From Hyphomicrobiales bacterium (GTDB lineage Bacteria > Pseudomonadota > Alphaproteobacteria > Rhizobiales > Xanthobacteraceae), in assembly GCA_017304505.1 (NCBI GenBank), contig JAFKKQ010000351.1:1-7098 (forward strand): a stretch of DNA of 7,098 nucleotides, in the 5' to 3' direction. Shown here piece after piece: positions 1-6,591 of the stretch. Below the pieces are notes generated by a model, which was not told where the DNA came from, ran no database searches, and saw only the letters and a program-made list of their open reading frames with translations. How positions within the stretch are numbered: the stretch's first letter is position 1; each line of letters opens with the position of its first letter. Position numbers and translations under genes: made by a program.

Positions 1-1
1 G

Positions 2-112
2 GCAACGGCAACCGTCCTCCGGCCGGGAGCGTCGATGGACGCAGCCGCGCTGGCCTGCGCCGCGGTCCTGGTCGGCGGGCAGCTCTGTTGCTTCGCGCGA
101 GGTCGATCATGA
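2..112 (+). CDS. C-terminal end of an unidentified, probably membrane, protein (5' end outside window)
   Basis: An open frame enters from the left edge and gives 36 residues before the TGA at 110-112. The visible part contains a hydrophobic stretch rich in Ala, Val, Leu and Cys (about residues 12-31 of the fragment), followed by a short basic tail (FARGRS). This looks like a last transmembrane helix with a cytoplasmic end. The stop overlaps the next start as ATGA, so the two genes are probably translationally coupled and functionally linked. In several O-antigen loci an SDR of the downstream type sits beside a polytopic polyprenyl-phosphate sugar-1-phosphate transferase (WecA/WbpL/WreU family). 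This fragment could be the end of such a protein, but it is too short to identify. The frame and stop are seen directly; the identity is inference. Confidence 0.55.
   Translation, partial: ATATVLRPGASMDAAALACAAVLVGGQLCCFARGRS
99..103 (+). promoter_or_regulatory. Ribosome binding site of the SDR gene
   Basis: GAGGT lies six bases before the ATG at 109, inside the end of the preceding gene. It fixes the start at 109 rather than the in-frame TTG at 88, which would add seven residues before the nucleotide-binding strand. Confidence 0.7.
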
Positions 113-1038
113 CGCGGATTCTGGTCACCGGCGCCTCCGGCTTCGTCGGACGCGCCTTGGTGACCGAACTGGCGAATGCCGGCCATATCGTGCGCGCGGC
201 GATGCGGCAGCCGGCAGATGTCTTTCCGCGCTCGGTCGAGGCGGTGGCGGTGTCGGACCTGACGCGGCCGGTGGAGTGGCGGCCGTTGCTCAAGGGCATG
301 GAGACCGTGGTTCATCTGGCCGGCATCGCCCATGCCGGCCCTGGAATTCCCGACGAGTCTTACGATCGGATCAACCGGCAGGCGACCGTGGAGTTGGCTC
401 ACACGGCAAAGGCCGTCGGCATCCGCCATCTCGTTTTCATGTCGTCGATCCGTGCCCAGAGCGGACCGTCGTCGACCACGATCCAGACCGAAATAACATT
501 GCCGCAGCCCACCGACGCCTACGGCCGCTCCAAGCTCGCCGCCGAGGAGGCTGTACGCACATCGGGCGTTCCTTTCACGATTCTGCGGCCGGTGCTGATC
601 TACGGTTCGAACGTCAAAGGCAACCTTGCCCGCCTGATGCAAATCGCGCAGAAGCCGTGGCCGCTGCCGCTCGGCCTTTGCCGCAACCGGCGTTCACTGC
701 TGTCGCGACAGAATCTGGTCGAAGCCATCCACGTCGTGCTGCGATCGCCCGCGGCTCAAGGCGAAACCTACGTCGTCTCCGACCCCATTCCCCTGACGCT
801 GGCCGAGATCGTTGCGGCGCTGCGTGCCGGTTACGGCCGCGCGCCGGGGCTTCTGCCGATCCCCCCGGCGTTTTTTGCGATGGCCTTTCGTGCCGTCGGC
901 CGGGGCGAGGAATGGGACCGGATCGGGGGAAGCTTGGTCGCCGATCCGGGCAAGCTGCTGCGCGCCGGATGGACACCGACAGTCGAGACGCGGACCGGCC
1001 TCGCCGCGCTCGCGGGAATCGCGGCCAAAACCTCTTAA
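109..1038 (+). CDS. Extended SDR NAD-dependent nucleotide-sugar epimerase/reductase (UDP-glucose 4-epimerase-like)
   Basis: The 309-residue product belongs to the extended short-chain dehydrogenase/reductase superfamily, a usual length for cytoplasmic nucleotide-sugar epimerases, dehydratases and 4-reductases. The dinucleotide-binding Rossmann motif TGASGFVG is at residues 7-14. A hydrophobic strand with VVHLAGIAH follows at 67-75. The catalytic Ser region is FMSS at 110-113, and the YxxxK pair is Tyr138 and Lys142 in YGRSK. The substrate-side motif LRPVLIYG is at 159-166. The start at the ATG is supported by a GAGGT site and the ATGA overlap with the preceding gene. The sequence recalls the WbpK/WbpV/WreQ group of O-antigen SDRs, which reduce or epimerise C4 of UDP-N-acetyl sugars. 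That would fit the LPS context, but the substrate cannot be read from sequence. The gene ends head-on into the ligase gene with interlocked stops. Confidence 0.9.
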   Translation: MTRILVTGASGFVGRALVTELANAGHIVRAAMRQPADVFPRSVEAVAVSDLTRPVEWRPLLKGMETVVHLAGIAHAGPGIPDESYDRINRQATVELAHTAKAVGIRHLVFMSSIRAQSGPSSTTIQTEITLPQPTDAYGRSKLAAEEAVRTSGVPFTILRPVLIYGSNVKGNLARLMQIAQKPWPLPLGLCRNRRSLLSRQNLVEAIHVVLRSPAAQGETYVVSDPIPLTLAEIVAALRAGYGRAPGLLPIPPAFFAMAFRAVGRGEEWDRIGGSLVADPGKLLRAGWTPTVETRTGLAALAGIAAKTS

Positions 1039-2291
1039 CCGCCCGCCTTCGCGTTCGCTTGTCTGAGCACCATGCCGGCGGCCACACCGACGCCGATGAC
1101 ATAGCCCCAGCCGTGCGTGAAATCGAACAGATGGGAGTTGAACAGCGACCCCATGACGTTCTCCGCCACCACCGCCAGACCCACCCAGGCGGCAAAGCCC
1201 TCTCTCCAGAACAGCATCGTGTGGGCCAGCCACATGGCGAACAGCACCGCCGTTCCGAGCAGTCCGAGCTGGATGCCCACGGCAAGCGTTTGGTTGTGCG
1301 GATTCGACGATGCCAGTGCCGCCATGCCGCTATCGCCGACCACACGGCGAAACTGATCGCGAATCGAGCCCGTGCCGTGGCCAATGAGCGGCGCATCGGC
1401 AATAAAGCCAACGGATTTCCGCCAAAACTCCAACCGCGCGCCGGCGCGGGTCTCACCGGCTCCCGGATCGAATTTCTCAACTTCGTTGATCATGCTCGTC
1501 ACGTTGGTGCGCATCGGGGCCACGAAGGCCCAGGCCAACGCCGCCGCGACAACGCCGGCCAGCACCACGGCGACCGTCGCGCGCGTGCTCAGATGACGAT
1601 AGGCAAAAAGCAGGAGCAGCGCAGGCAGTATCGCCAGTCCGGTGCGGCTTGTCGCGATCATGAAGATATTGACGGCGATCGCGCCAATGACCACCAGCCA
1701 CGCCGCTGCGACCCAACTTCGCCGCTCGCGCCATGCCTTGAGCGCCAGCCATCCCAGCATGGCCGCGCAGGTCGCGAGTTCAACGCTTTGCGCGATGTAA
1801 TCCTTGATCGGAACCCCGATCGGACCCTTGCCGCGCCACGGCCAAGGCACGCCCGGCACCAGTGCCAGCAGCCACGACAGCGCCAGCAGCACCGCGCAGG
1901 AGGCGAGAAAGCCGCAAGCAACCCAACGCCCGTGACCGGACCGCTGAAACTGGGCCATCAGCAACGGGATCGCCAGGAGCTTGAGGAAGGACTTCAATCC
2001 ATCCCATCGCTCGGCCATCGGCAAGCCACTCGCCCAAGCCATGCCGATCACGGCCAGGACGCACAACAGAACCGGCAAACCGCCCGCCGGCGTCAGCAGA
2101 ATCCGCCGCAGCAAGGCGCCATCGAGCGTCGGGATCACCGCAATCAACCAGATCGCAGCGAGGATCCCGGTCGCCGACGTCGACCACGGCAGCGAGATGA
2201 CCAGCGCAACGGCCACGCTATCGGCGAACCGCTGCCAGCGCTCGCGGTCGAAGGCGCGGTCGGCGAACGTCATCGGCTTCGTTTTTGTCAT
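1035..2291 (-). CDS. O-antigen ligase/polymerase family membrane protein (Wzy_C domain, WaaL-like)
   Basis: The 418-residue product is polytopic, with about 10-12 predicted hydrophobic segments (for example near 24-54, 72-90, 121-146, 167-186, 193-230, 237-259, 334-358 and 393-410). A large hydrophilic, presumably periplasmic, loop spans about 260-333. It carries Wzy_C hallmarks: SRTG at 215-218, RLEFW at 286-290 followed by a short helix, GHGTGS at 304-309, and NPHNQ at 330-334 before the next membrane helix. The Arg residues and loop His (His332) match the type essential in WaaL ligases. WaaL joins undecaprenyl-linked O-antigen to lipid A-core; Wzy polymerases share the fold, and the two cannot be separated here. 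Linkage to heptose genes favours a ligase. The ATG is five bases after the stop of the GT2 gene, and AGAGG at 2305-2309 is a slightly distant ribosome site. Met7 is a less supported alternative start. Confidence 0.87.
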   Translation of the reverse strand: MTKTKPMTFADRAFDRERWQRFADSVAVALVISLPWSTSATGILAAIWLIAVIPTLDGALLRRILLTPAGGLPVLLCVLAVIGMAWASGLPMAERWDGLKSFLKLLAIPLLMAQFQRSGHGRWVACGFLASCAVLLALSWLLALVPGVPWPWRGKGPIGVPIKDYIAQSVELATCAAMLGWLALKAWRERRSWVAAAWLVVIGAIAVNIFMIATSRTGLAILPALLLLFAYRHLSTRATVAVVLAGVVAAALAWAFVAPMRTNVTSMINEVEKFDPGAGETRAGARLEFWRKSVGFIADAPLIGHGTGSIRDQFRRVVGDSGMAALASSNPHNQTLAVGIQLGLLGTAVLFAMWLAHTMLFWREGFAAWVGLAVVAENVMGSLFNSHLFDFTHGWGYVIGVGVAAGMVLRQANAKAGG

Positions 2292-2296
2292 GCCGG

Positions 2297-3160
2297 TCAG
2301 CGAGCCTCTGCATAAGGTTGACCCGGAGCATCTTGTTGAGGGTCTGAATCGAGCGCCGAGATGCCGCGCCCGGCCCGCACGTGCCGTCCCTCGATCACGC
2401 GCGCAAGCCGCTGCTCGTTATCCGAAAGCCTGGAGCGGTCGGCCTCTGGATGCCACAAATGCAACACGCCGGTCGCGCCAGCACCGTCTTTCCGGCGCAC
2501 GCCGGCATGCAGCAGCCGTACCAGGAGATCGGAATCCTCGCGCCCCCAACCGCTGAAATCGGCATCGAAACCATCGACCCGGTCGAGGTCGCAACGCCAG
2601 ACTGCGAGATTGCAGGAGCGCGCGCCTCGCCACGCTTGAGGGCGCACCTTTCGCAACGGCCCGAGCGGGAGGCGCAGCAACGGCGCGAGCCGGTTGAGCC
2701 CACCTTTGAACCGCTGCCTGATCCAATCGGCCGTGCGCCACCCTTCGACGCCGAGCCGTTGCCTCAGGACGACCTCGGTCAGCGATGAAGTCAGCAGAGC
2801 CCGGTTGCCGGTGACAAACCAGCCGCTCTCCGCCAACGCGCGATGGCGCGCCACGAAATCCGGTCGCGCGAGGCAATCGCCATCGAGGAACACACAATAG
2901 TCACCGCTGCTCGCCCGGATGGCGCGGTTGCGAATCTCCGCCACGCGAAAACCGCGGTGCTCGTGGCGAGCGTGGAGCAACGAGACACCGAGTTGTGGCT
3001 GCCATTGCTCGATCAGCGTCGTGGTCGCAGGCCCCGATCCGTCGTCGGCCACCACCACTTCGAACCGGCGGTCGCCCTGCCGCGCCAACGAGCGCAGCAC
3101 AGCGTCAAGCGCGTCCGGCCGATCGAATGTCGTCACGATGATGGAAATGAGACCGGCCAC
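2297..3160 (-). CDS. Family 2 glycosyltransferase, likely LPS core or O-antigen
   Basis: The 287-residue product is a cytoplasmic GT-A type inverting glycosyltransferase. The N-terminal strand ISIIVTTFDRP is at 5-15. VVADDGSG at 36-43 contacts the nucleotide. The metal-binding DxD is within FLDGDC at 91-96. A C-terminal acceptor/base motif GWGREDSDLLVRL is at 204-216, typical of GT2 enzymes with a Glyco_transf_7C-like second half (chondroitin-synthase-like). There are no transmembrane helices, so it probably acts at the inner face of the inner membrane. The start is GTG at 3158-3160, with GAGAGA ten bases upstream. The nearby ATG is out of frame, and the first conserved strand begins immediately after the GTG. 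It lies five bases before the ligase gene, so the two are coupled. Donor and acceptor sugars are unknown. The tail after about residue 265 is hydrophilic and looks disordered. Confidence 0.9.
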   Translation of the reverse strand: MAGLISIIVTTFDRPDALDAVLRSLARQGDRRFEVVVADDGSGPATTTLIEQWQPQLGVSLLHARHEHRGFRVAEIRNRAIRASSGDYCVFLDGDCLARPDFVARHRALAESGWFVTGNRALLTSSLTEVVLRQRLGVEGWRTADWIRQRFKGGLNRLAPLLRLPLGPLRKVRPQAWRGARSCNLAVWRCDLDRVDGFDADFSGWGREDSDLLVRLLHAGVRRKDGAGATGVLHLWHPEADRSRLSDNEQRLARVIEGRHVRAGRGISALDSDPQQDAPGQPYAEAR

Positions 3161-3176
3161 GATTCGTGCATCTCTC

Positions 3177-3222
3177 GCGTTGCTGCGCCGTTATGCCGTG
3201 TCCCGTCGTGGGCGCGCAACAC
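3177..3222 (-). other. Imperfect inverted repeat (RNA hairpin) in the gap before the GT2 gene
   Basis: The 84-base gap at 3161-3244 holds an inverted repeat. On the transcribed (minus) strand GTTGCGCGCC pairs with GGCGCAGCAAC with a single bulged A (plus-strand 3211-3220 with 3179-3189). Two further pairs, one G-C and one G-U, extend it to 3177-3222. The loop is 21 bases. No T-run follows, so it is not a standard intrinsic terminator. The stem ends directly before the GAGAGA ribosome site of the downstream gene, so it could affect translation, RNA processing or stability. It was found by eye and not folded computationally. Confidence 0.5.
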
Positions 3223-3244
3223 TCAACCGCTGGTCACCGTGCGC

Positions 3245-3943
3245 CTAGGCATTGCGGAGCCAGCGCGCCGTGTTGCGAAGCTTGCGGAATGGGAGCGCCA
3301 GATAGTACTTGCGAACGATGTTCCACCGCTCGGCCAGCGTCACCATTGTAGGCGCGTCGGCGGGAACATACCAACCGTTGTTGCCCAGACGCCGGATCAA
3401 CCGGTATCCGTTCGCCTTCAGCGTCCGATGCATCCTCAAGTTCGCGACGTGGTCCTCGGCCATGATCAACGATGGTCGCCAGCGGCGAAAATCGAAGCCG
3501 CGGAAGACCTCGACCTCGTGACCCTCGACATCGACGGAGAGCAGATCGAATGGCTCCGGCGCCTCGGCTTCCCCAAGAAGATTGTCGAGCGTTCGGACCG
3601 GAACCTCGATCACGTGCGCCGGCTTCGAACCGGGCGCCATGCGTTCGCGATTGAGACCGGACAACGGACCGTCGACATGCAACGGCATTGATCGGCCGGC
3701 GTTCACCGGCGACGAGCACGCAACCGCGAAAACCTTGGCCTTGCGTGCAACCAGCAAGGCGACCGCCAGATCGGGCTGCGGTTCGATCAGCACGCCGGTC
3801 CAGCCCAGTTGCTCGAGATGCCAAGTCTGCGAGCGTTCGATTGCTTCGTTGGCTCCGACCTCGACGAAGAACCCGCGCTTTTTGTCACCGAAGAACGCAC
3901 GAACGGCCTGCTCTTCTTGGCGCTGTGAAGGATGAACGGCCAC
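3245..3943 (-). CDS. FkbM-family SAM-dependent methyltransferase
   Basis: The 232-residue product matches the FkbM/Methyltransf_21 family, Rossmann-fold enzymes that usually O-methylate sugars or polyketide hydroxyls using S-adenosylmethionine. Motif I is FFVEVGANEA at 25-34. The acidic end of strand 2 is GVLIEPQP at 50-57. The family signature DLLSVDVEGHEVEVFRGFDF is at 133-152, followed by RPSLIMAEDH at 156-165. The length is near the lower end for the family. The start is a GTG with AAGG seven bases upstream, 17 bases after the hldE stop; no Met codon occurs until residue 86. A basic, aromatic C-terminal tail (about 211-232) may touch membrane or acceptor. Its place between hldE and a glycosyltransferase suggests methylation of an LPS sugar, possibly a capping or decorating residue. 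The acceptor is not known from sequence. Confidence 0.9.
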   Translation of the reverse strand: MAVHPSQRQEEQAVRAFFGDKKRGFFVEVGANEAIERSQTWHLEQLGWTGVLIEPQPDLAVALLVARKAKVFAVACSSPVNAGRSMPLHVDGPLSGLNRERMAPGSKPAHVIEVPVRTLDNLLGEAEAPEPFDLLSVDVEGHEVEVFRGFDFRRWRPSLIMAEDHVANLRMHRTLKANGYRLIRRLGNNGWYVPADAPTMVTLAERWNIVRKYYLALPFRKLRNTARWLRNA

Positions 3944-3950
3944 GGATGAA

Positions 3951-3954
3951 CCTT
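3951..3954 (-). promoter_or_regulatory. Ribosome binding site deciding the GTG start of the FkbM gene
   Basis: On the minus strand AAGG sits seven bases before the GTG at 3941-3943, within the 17-base gap after hldE. It is a short but well-spaced Shine-Dalgarno sequence and supports the non-ATG start. Confidence 0.55.
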
Positions 3955-3960
3955 GCGGCG

Positions 3961-5460
3961 TCAGCGATGTTTGGAGTTGCGTTTTGAAACGCGCTTGGGC
4001 GCTCGCGACTTTTCGACGATGCGCGTCGTGCTGTGGCCCGGCACCAGATCGACCAGGATCACCCGTCCGCCCTGGGCCTCGACCACCTCGCGACCCACCA
4101 CCTGATCGGGCCGATAGTCGCCGCCCTTGATCAAAACCGTCGGCCGCACCCGCCGGATCAATTCGAGCGGCGTGTCCTGCTCGAACACCACGACCAGATC
4201 GACCGCTTCGAGCCCGGCGAGGACTTCGGCGCGGGCGTGCTCGCTCTGAATCGGCCGCTCCTTGCCCTTGAGCCTGCGCACCGACGCATCGGCGTTGAGG
4301 CCGACCACCAGCCGGTCACAGGTCGCGCGCGCCTGGGCCAGCACCTTGATATGCCCCGGATGCAGCAGGTCGAACACGCCGTTGGTGAAGCCGATCCGCA
4401 GGTCCTGCACGCGCCAGCCCTTGAGCCGCGCCTCAAGCTCCCGCCAGTCGAACACGATCTTCTCCTCGGGCGCGAGCGAAGCGGACGGCAGGATGCGTGC
4501 GCGCAACTCGGCCGCCGACACGATAGCGGTTCCGGCCTTGCCGACGACCACCGATGCCGCCGCGTTGGCCGCGCGTGTGGCGTCCTCGAACGCGGCACCG
4601 AGCGCCAGCATCACGGCAAACGTGGCGACGACCGTGTCGCCCGCACCCGAAACATCCCGAACCTTCACCGAATAGGCCGGCACATGCACCGCCTTGCGGC
4701 GGCGGGCGCTCAGCAACACACCCTCCTCGCTCAGCGTCACCAGCACCGCCTCGCTGCCGACGGCGCGACGAAGGGCCTCCGCTGCCACAACCCGTTCCGC
4801 CGCGGTGCCGGCCGGAAGCCGCGTCGCATCCGCCAACTCCTTGCGATTGGGCGTGATGACCGTCGCGCCGCGATAGATTGCGAAATTGCTGCCCTTCGGA
4901 TCGACCACCACCGGCTTGCCGAGCTTGCGGGCGCGGTCGATGACACTGCGGATCAAACGCGGCGTCAGAGCGCCCTTGGCGTAGTCGGACAGCACCACGG
5001 CATCCGCCCGCGGCAGCAGCACAAGCGCTCTTTCGATCAACGTCGCCTCGATCTTCGCATCGACGGACTTGGCGATCTCCCAGTCCGCCCGCAGCAAATG
5101 CGTCGAATGGTGTTCCGAGACGAATCGGAGTTTGCGTGTGGTCGGTCGCGACGGATCGACGACCAGGCGTGGCGCGATGCCGCCGCCTTCCCTCAGCGCG
5201 GACTGCAACACCTTGCCGGCCGGGTCATTGCCGACCACGCCGACAAACAGGCAGCGCGCACCCAGGCTTGCGATGTTGCGTGCGACGTTGCCCGCCCCAC
5301 CGACAATCATGTCTTCCCGGCTTACGCGGATGACGGGGGACGGCGCTTCCGGCGAAATGCGCGAAACGTCGCCATAAACGAAGTCGTCGAGCATCAGGTC
5401 GCCGACGCACAGGATGGTGCGCTTGCCGATGGCCGCGAGTTGCGTCTCAAAATCGAACAT
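3961..5460 (-). CDS. hldE: Bifunctional D-beta-D-heptose 7-phosphate kinase / heptose 1-phosphate adenylyltransferase
   Basis: HldE (RfaE) catalyses two cytoplasmic steps of ADP-heptose synthesis: 1-phosphorylation of D-glycero-beta-D-manno-heptose 7-phosphate and, after GmhB action, adenylylation of heptose 1-phosphate. The 499 residues hold both domains in the usual order. The PfkB/ribokinase-type kinase covers about 1-330, with GGAGNVARN at 54-62 and [14 protein letters not shown] at 269-282 (catalytic Asp275). The nucleotidyltransferase covers about 355-485, with [10 protein letters not shown] at 361-370 (HxGH), KGGDY at 445-449 and [10 protein letters not shown] at 475-484. The chosen start is the ATG giving MFDFETQL, preceded by GGTGAG at ten bases. 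An in-frame GTG at 5475 adds five residues and overlaps the hldD stop as GTGA, but lacks a ribosome site. The final 15 residues are strongly basic. Its presence indicates the ADP-heptose (not GDP-heptose) route. Confidence 0.97.
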   Translation of the reverse strand: MFDFETQLAAIGKRTILCVGDLMLDDFVYGDVSRISPEAPSPVIRVSREDMIVGGAGNVARNIASLGARCLFVGVVGNDPAGKVLQSALREGGGIAPRLVVDPSRPTTRKLRFVSEHHSTHLLRADWEIAKSVDAKIEATLIERALVLLPRADAVVLSDYAKGALTPRLIRSVIDRARKLGKPVVVDPKGSNFAIYRGATVITPNRKELADATRLPAGTAAERVVAAEALRRAVGSEAVLVTLSEEGVLLSARRRKAVHVPAYSVKVRDVSGAGDTVVATFAVMLALGAAFEDATRAANAAASVVVGKAGTAIVSAAELRARILPSASLAPEEKIVFDWRELEARLKGWRVQDLRIGFTNGVFDLLHPGHIKVLAQARATCDRLVVGLNADASVRRLKGKERPIQSEHARAEVLAGLEAVDLVVVFEQDTPLELIRRVRPTVLIKGGDYRPDQVVGREVVEAQGGRVILVDLVPGHSTTRIVEKSRAPKRVSKRNSKHR

Positions 5461-5470
5461 GGCGCGCCGG

Positions 5471-5476
5471 CTCACC
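5471..5476 (-). promoter_or_regulatory. Ribosome binding site supporting the ATG start of hldE
   Basis: GGTGAG on the minus strand overlaps the hldD stop codon and lies ten bases before the ATG at 5458-5460. It matches the GGTGA part of the 16S-complementary sequence. It makes the ATG more likely than the GTG at 5475, which has nothing comparable upstream. Confidence 0.45.
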
Positions 5477-6452
5477 GATAGCGGTCGTCGGTATCGAGGA
5501 ACTGCGTAACGTAGCGGCCAACGCCGTCCTCCAGCGAAGTGAAGCCGCCGTTGTAACCGGCGTGCAGCAGATTCGCGACCTTGGCCTCGGTAAAGTACTG
5601 GTACTGCCCCCGGATATTCTCCGGCATGTCGACGTATTCGATTTTCGGCTCGCGGCCCAGCGTGCCGAAGATGGCGGTGATCAGGTCGCGAAAGCTGCGC
5701 GCCTTGCCGGTGCCGACATTGAAGATGCCGGACACCTGCGGCGTCTCCAGGAGCCAGCGCACCGCCGCCACCGCATCGTCCACGTAGATGAAGTCGCGCT
5801 TCTGTTCGCCGTCGGCGATGCCATCGCGGTGCGACTTGAACAGCCGCACCGTACGGCCGGCCTTGACGTCATCGAACCGCTTGGCGACGAGACTCATCAT
5901 CTCGCCCTTGTGGTATTCGTTGGGGCCGAACACGTTGAAGAACTTGAGCCCTGCCCATTGCGGCGGCAGCGCCTCCTTTCGGATCGCGCGCGCCACCAGC
6001 GCCTGGTCGAACAGGTGCTTGCTCCAGCCGTAGAGGTTGAGAGGCTTGAGAGTCTTCAAGGCGTCAGGCGTCCACTCGTCGGCAAAGCCCTGCGCTCCGT
6101 CACCATAGGTCGCCGCGGACGAGGCATAGATGAACGGCACACGCGCTGCCGTGCACCAATCCAAAAGGCGCAGCGAGCAGCGGACGTTGTTCTCCATCAC
6201 CAGGTCCGCGTCGGTCGCGGTGGTCGACGAAATAGCCCCCATGTGGATGACGGCCTCGAGCTTGCGGCCCTCGAGCCAGCGGGGAAGATCCGCCGGCGCG
6301 ACCACGTCCGCGATCTGGCGCTTGGCAAGGTTGCGCCATTTCTGGTCGGAGCCGAAGACATCGTTGACGACGACATCGGTCCGCCCGGCCTGGTTCAGGG
6401 CCGCCACCACATTCGAGCCGATAAACCCGGCTCCGCCCGTGACCAGAAGCAT
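5472..6452 (-). CDS. hldD: ADP-L-glycero-D-manno-heptose 6-epimerase
   Basis: HldD (RfaD/WaaD) converts ADP-D-glycero-D-manno-heptose to the L-glycero form used by core heptosyltransferases, the last step of the pathway. The 326-residue product is an extended SDR of normal HldD length. The NADP-binding motif GGAGFIGS is at 6-13. The strand [13 protein letters not shown] is at 69-81, matching the HldD-type conserved block. Catalytic Ser is in YASSAATYG at 109-117, and the YxxxK pair is Tyr141 and Lys145 in [18 protein letters not shown] at 171-183 and RDFIYVDD at 219-226 are also typical. The ATG at 6450-6452 places the Rossmann strand at residue 2, as usual. An in-frame GTG at 6524 would add 24 residues unlike the family. 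hldE follows by 11 bases, or overlaps by four if its GTG is used. This is the first gene of the minus-strand operon. Confidence 0.97.
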   Translation of the reverse strand: MLLVTGGAGFIGSNVVAALNQAGRTDVVVNDVFGSDQKWRNLAKRQIADVVAPADLPRWLEGRKLEAVIHMGAISSTTATDADLVMENNVRCSLRLLDWCTAARVPFIYASSAATYGDGAQGFADEWTPDALKTLKPLNLYGWSKHLFDQALVARAIRKEALPPQWAGLKFFNVFGPNEYHKGEMMSLVAKRFDDVKAGRTVRLFKSHRDGIADGEQKRDFIYVDDAVAAVRWLLETPQVSGIFNVGTGKARSFRDLITAIFGTLGREPKIEYVDMPENIRGQYQYFTEAKVANLLHAGYNGGFTSLEDGVGRYVTQFLDTDDRYR

Positions 6453-6455
6453 CCG

Positions 6456-6461
6456 TTCCCC
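6456..6461 (-). promoter_or_regulatory. Ribosome binding site of hldD
   Basis: On the minus strand GGGGAA lies three bases before the ATG at 6450-6452, and an AGGA lies 14 bases before it. Neither spacing is ideal, but the purine-rich run supports this ATG over the upstream GTG at 6524. Confidence 0.45.
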
Positions 6462-6512
6462 GCCGATCCTTGAGAGGCGTTTCCTTTGCCCCACTCCGTC
6501 CGGCTGTGCAAC

Positions 6513-6524
6513 GTGGCGTGCCAC
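6513..6524. repeat. Short perfect inverted repeat in the divergent promoter region
   Basis: GTGGC and GCCAC are separated by two bases (GT), giving a 12-base dyad between hldD and waaF. It could be a regulator's operator or chance, since short GC-rich dyads are common in such DNA. It lies between the weak minus-strand -35-like TTGAGT and the expected -10 position. Confidence 0.3.
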
Positions 6525-6591
6525 CCTGAACTCAAATGATCCTGGACAGCGCTGGTGGGGCAGGTTACCGCCTGCTCATAGGCAGCAAAGA

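Larger units (their letters stand above)
6453..6591. promoter_or_regulatory. Divergent promoter region between hldD and waaF
   Basis: This 139-base non-coding stretch separates the divergent starts of hldD and waaF, so promoters for both directions should lie here, with shared control possible. On the plus strand TGGACA at 6543-6548 is one base from the TTGACA consensus, but 16-18 bases on there is only TTACCG-like sequence, a poor -10. On the minus strand TTGAGT (6535 to 6530) is a possible -35, again without a good -10. The region also holds the palindrome at 6513-6524. The location is well supported; exact promoter elements are not. Confidence 0.55.

Noticed and set aside
276..2315. A 679-codon open frame on the plus strand spanning both the SDR gene and the ligase gene
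   Set aside because: It overlaps one gene in another frame and a second gene antisense. Its translation is rich in Arg, His, Gln and Pro with no domain or membrane pattern, as expected for shadow frames in high-GC DNA, whereas the competing frames have clear family motifs.
3161..3244. Intrinsic terminator between the methyltransferase and GT2 genes
   Set aside because: The stem has a bulge and a 21-base loop, and it is followed by GAGAGA rather than a T-run, so it does not fit a standard terminator.
2843..3691. A 282-codon plus-strand open frame crossing the GT2-methyltransferase gap
   Set aside because: It runs antisense to two genes with clear motifs and crosses their intergenic gap. Its composition is shadow-like and no domain is recognisable.
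4033..5481. A 482-codon plus-strand open frame opposite hldE
   Set aside because: It lies entirely antisense to a confidently identified gene, is Arg/His/Gln rich and has no recognisable motifs. Such frames arise from GC-rich codon bias.
5562..6473. A 303-codon plus-strand open frame opposite hldD
   Set aside because: It is antisense to hldD over almost its whole length and shows no recognisable motif, so it is treated as a shadow.
6453..6524. A 24-residue N-terminal extension of HldD from the GTG at 6524
   Set aside because: The extension is unlike HldD, which normally begins right at the Rossmann strand, and the ATG at 6452 has a purine-rich site upstream.
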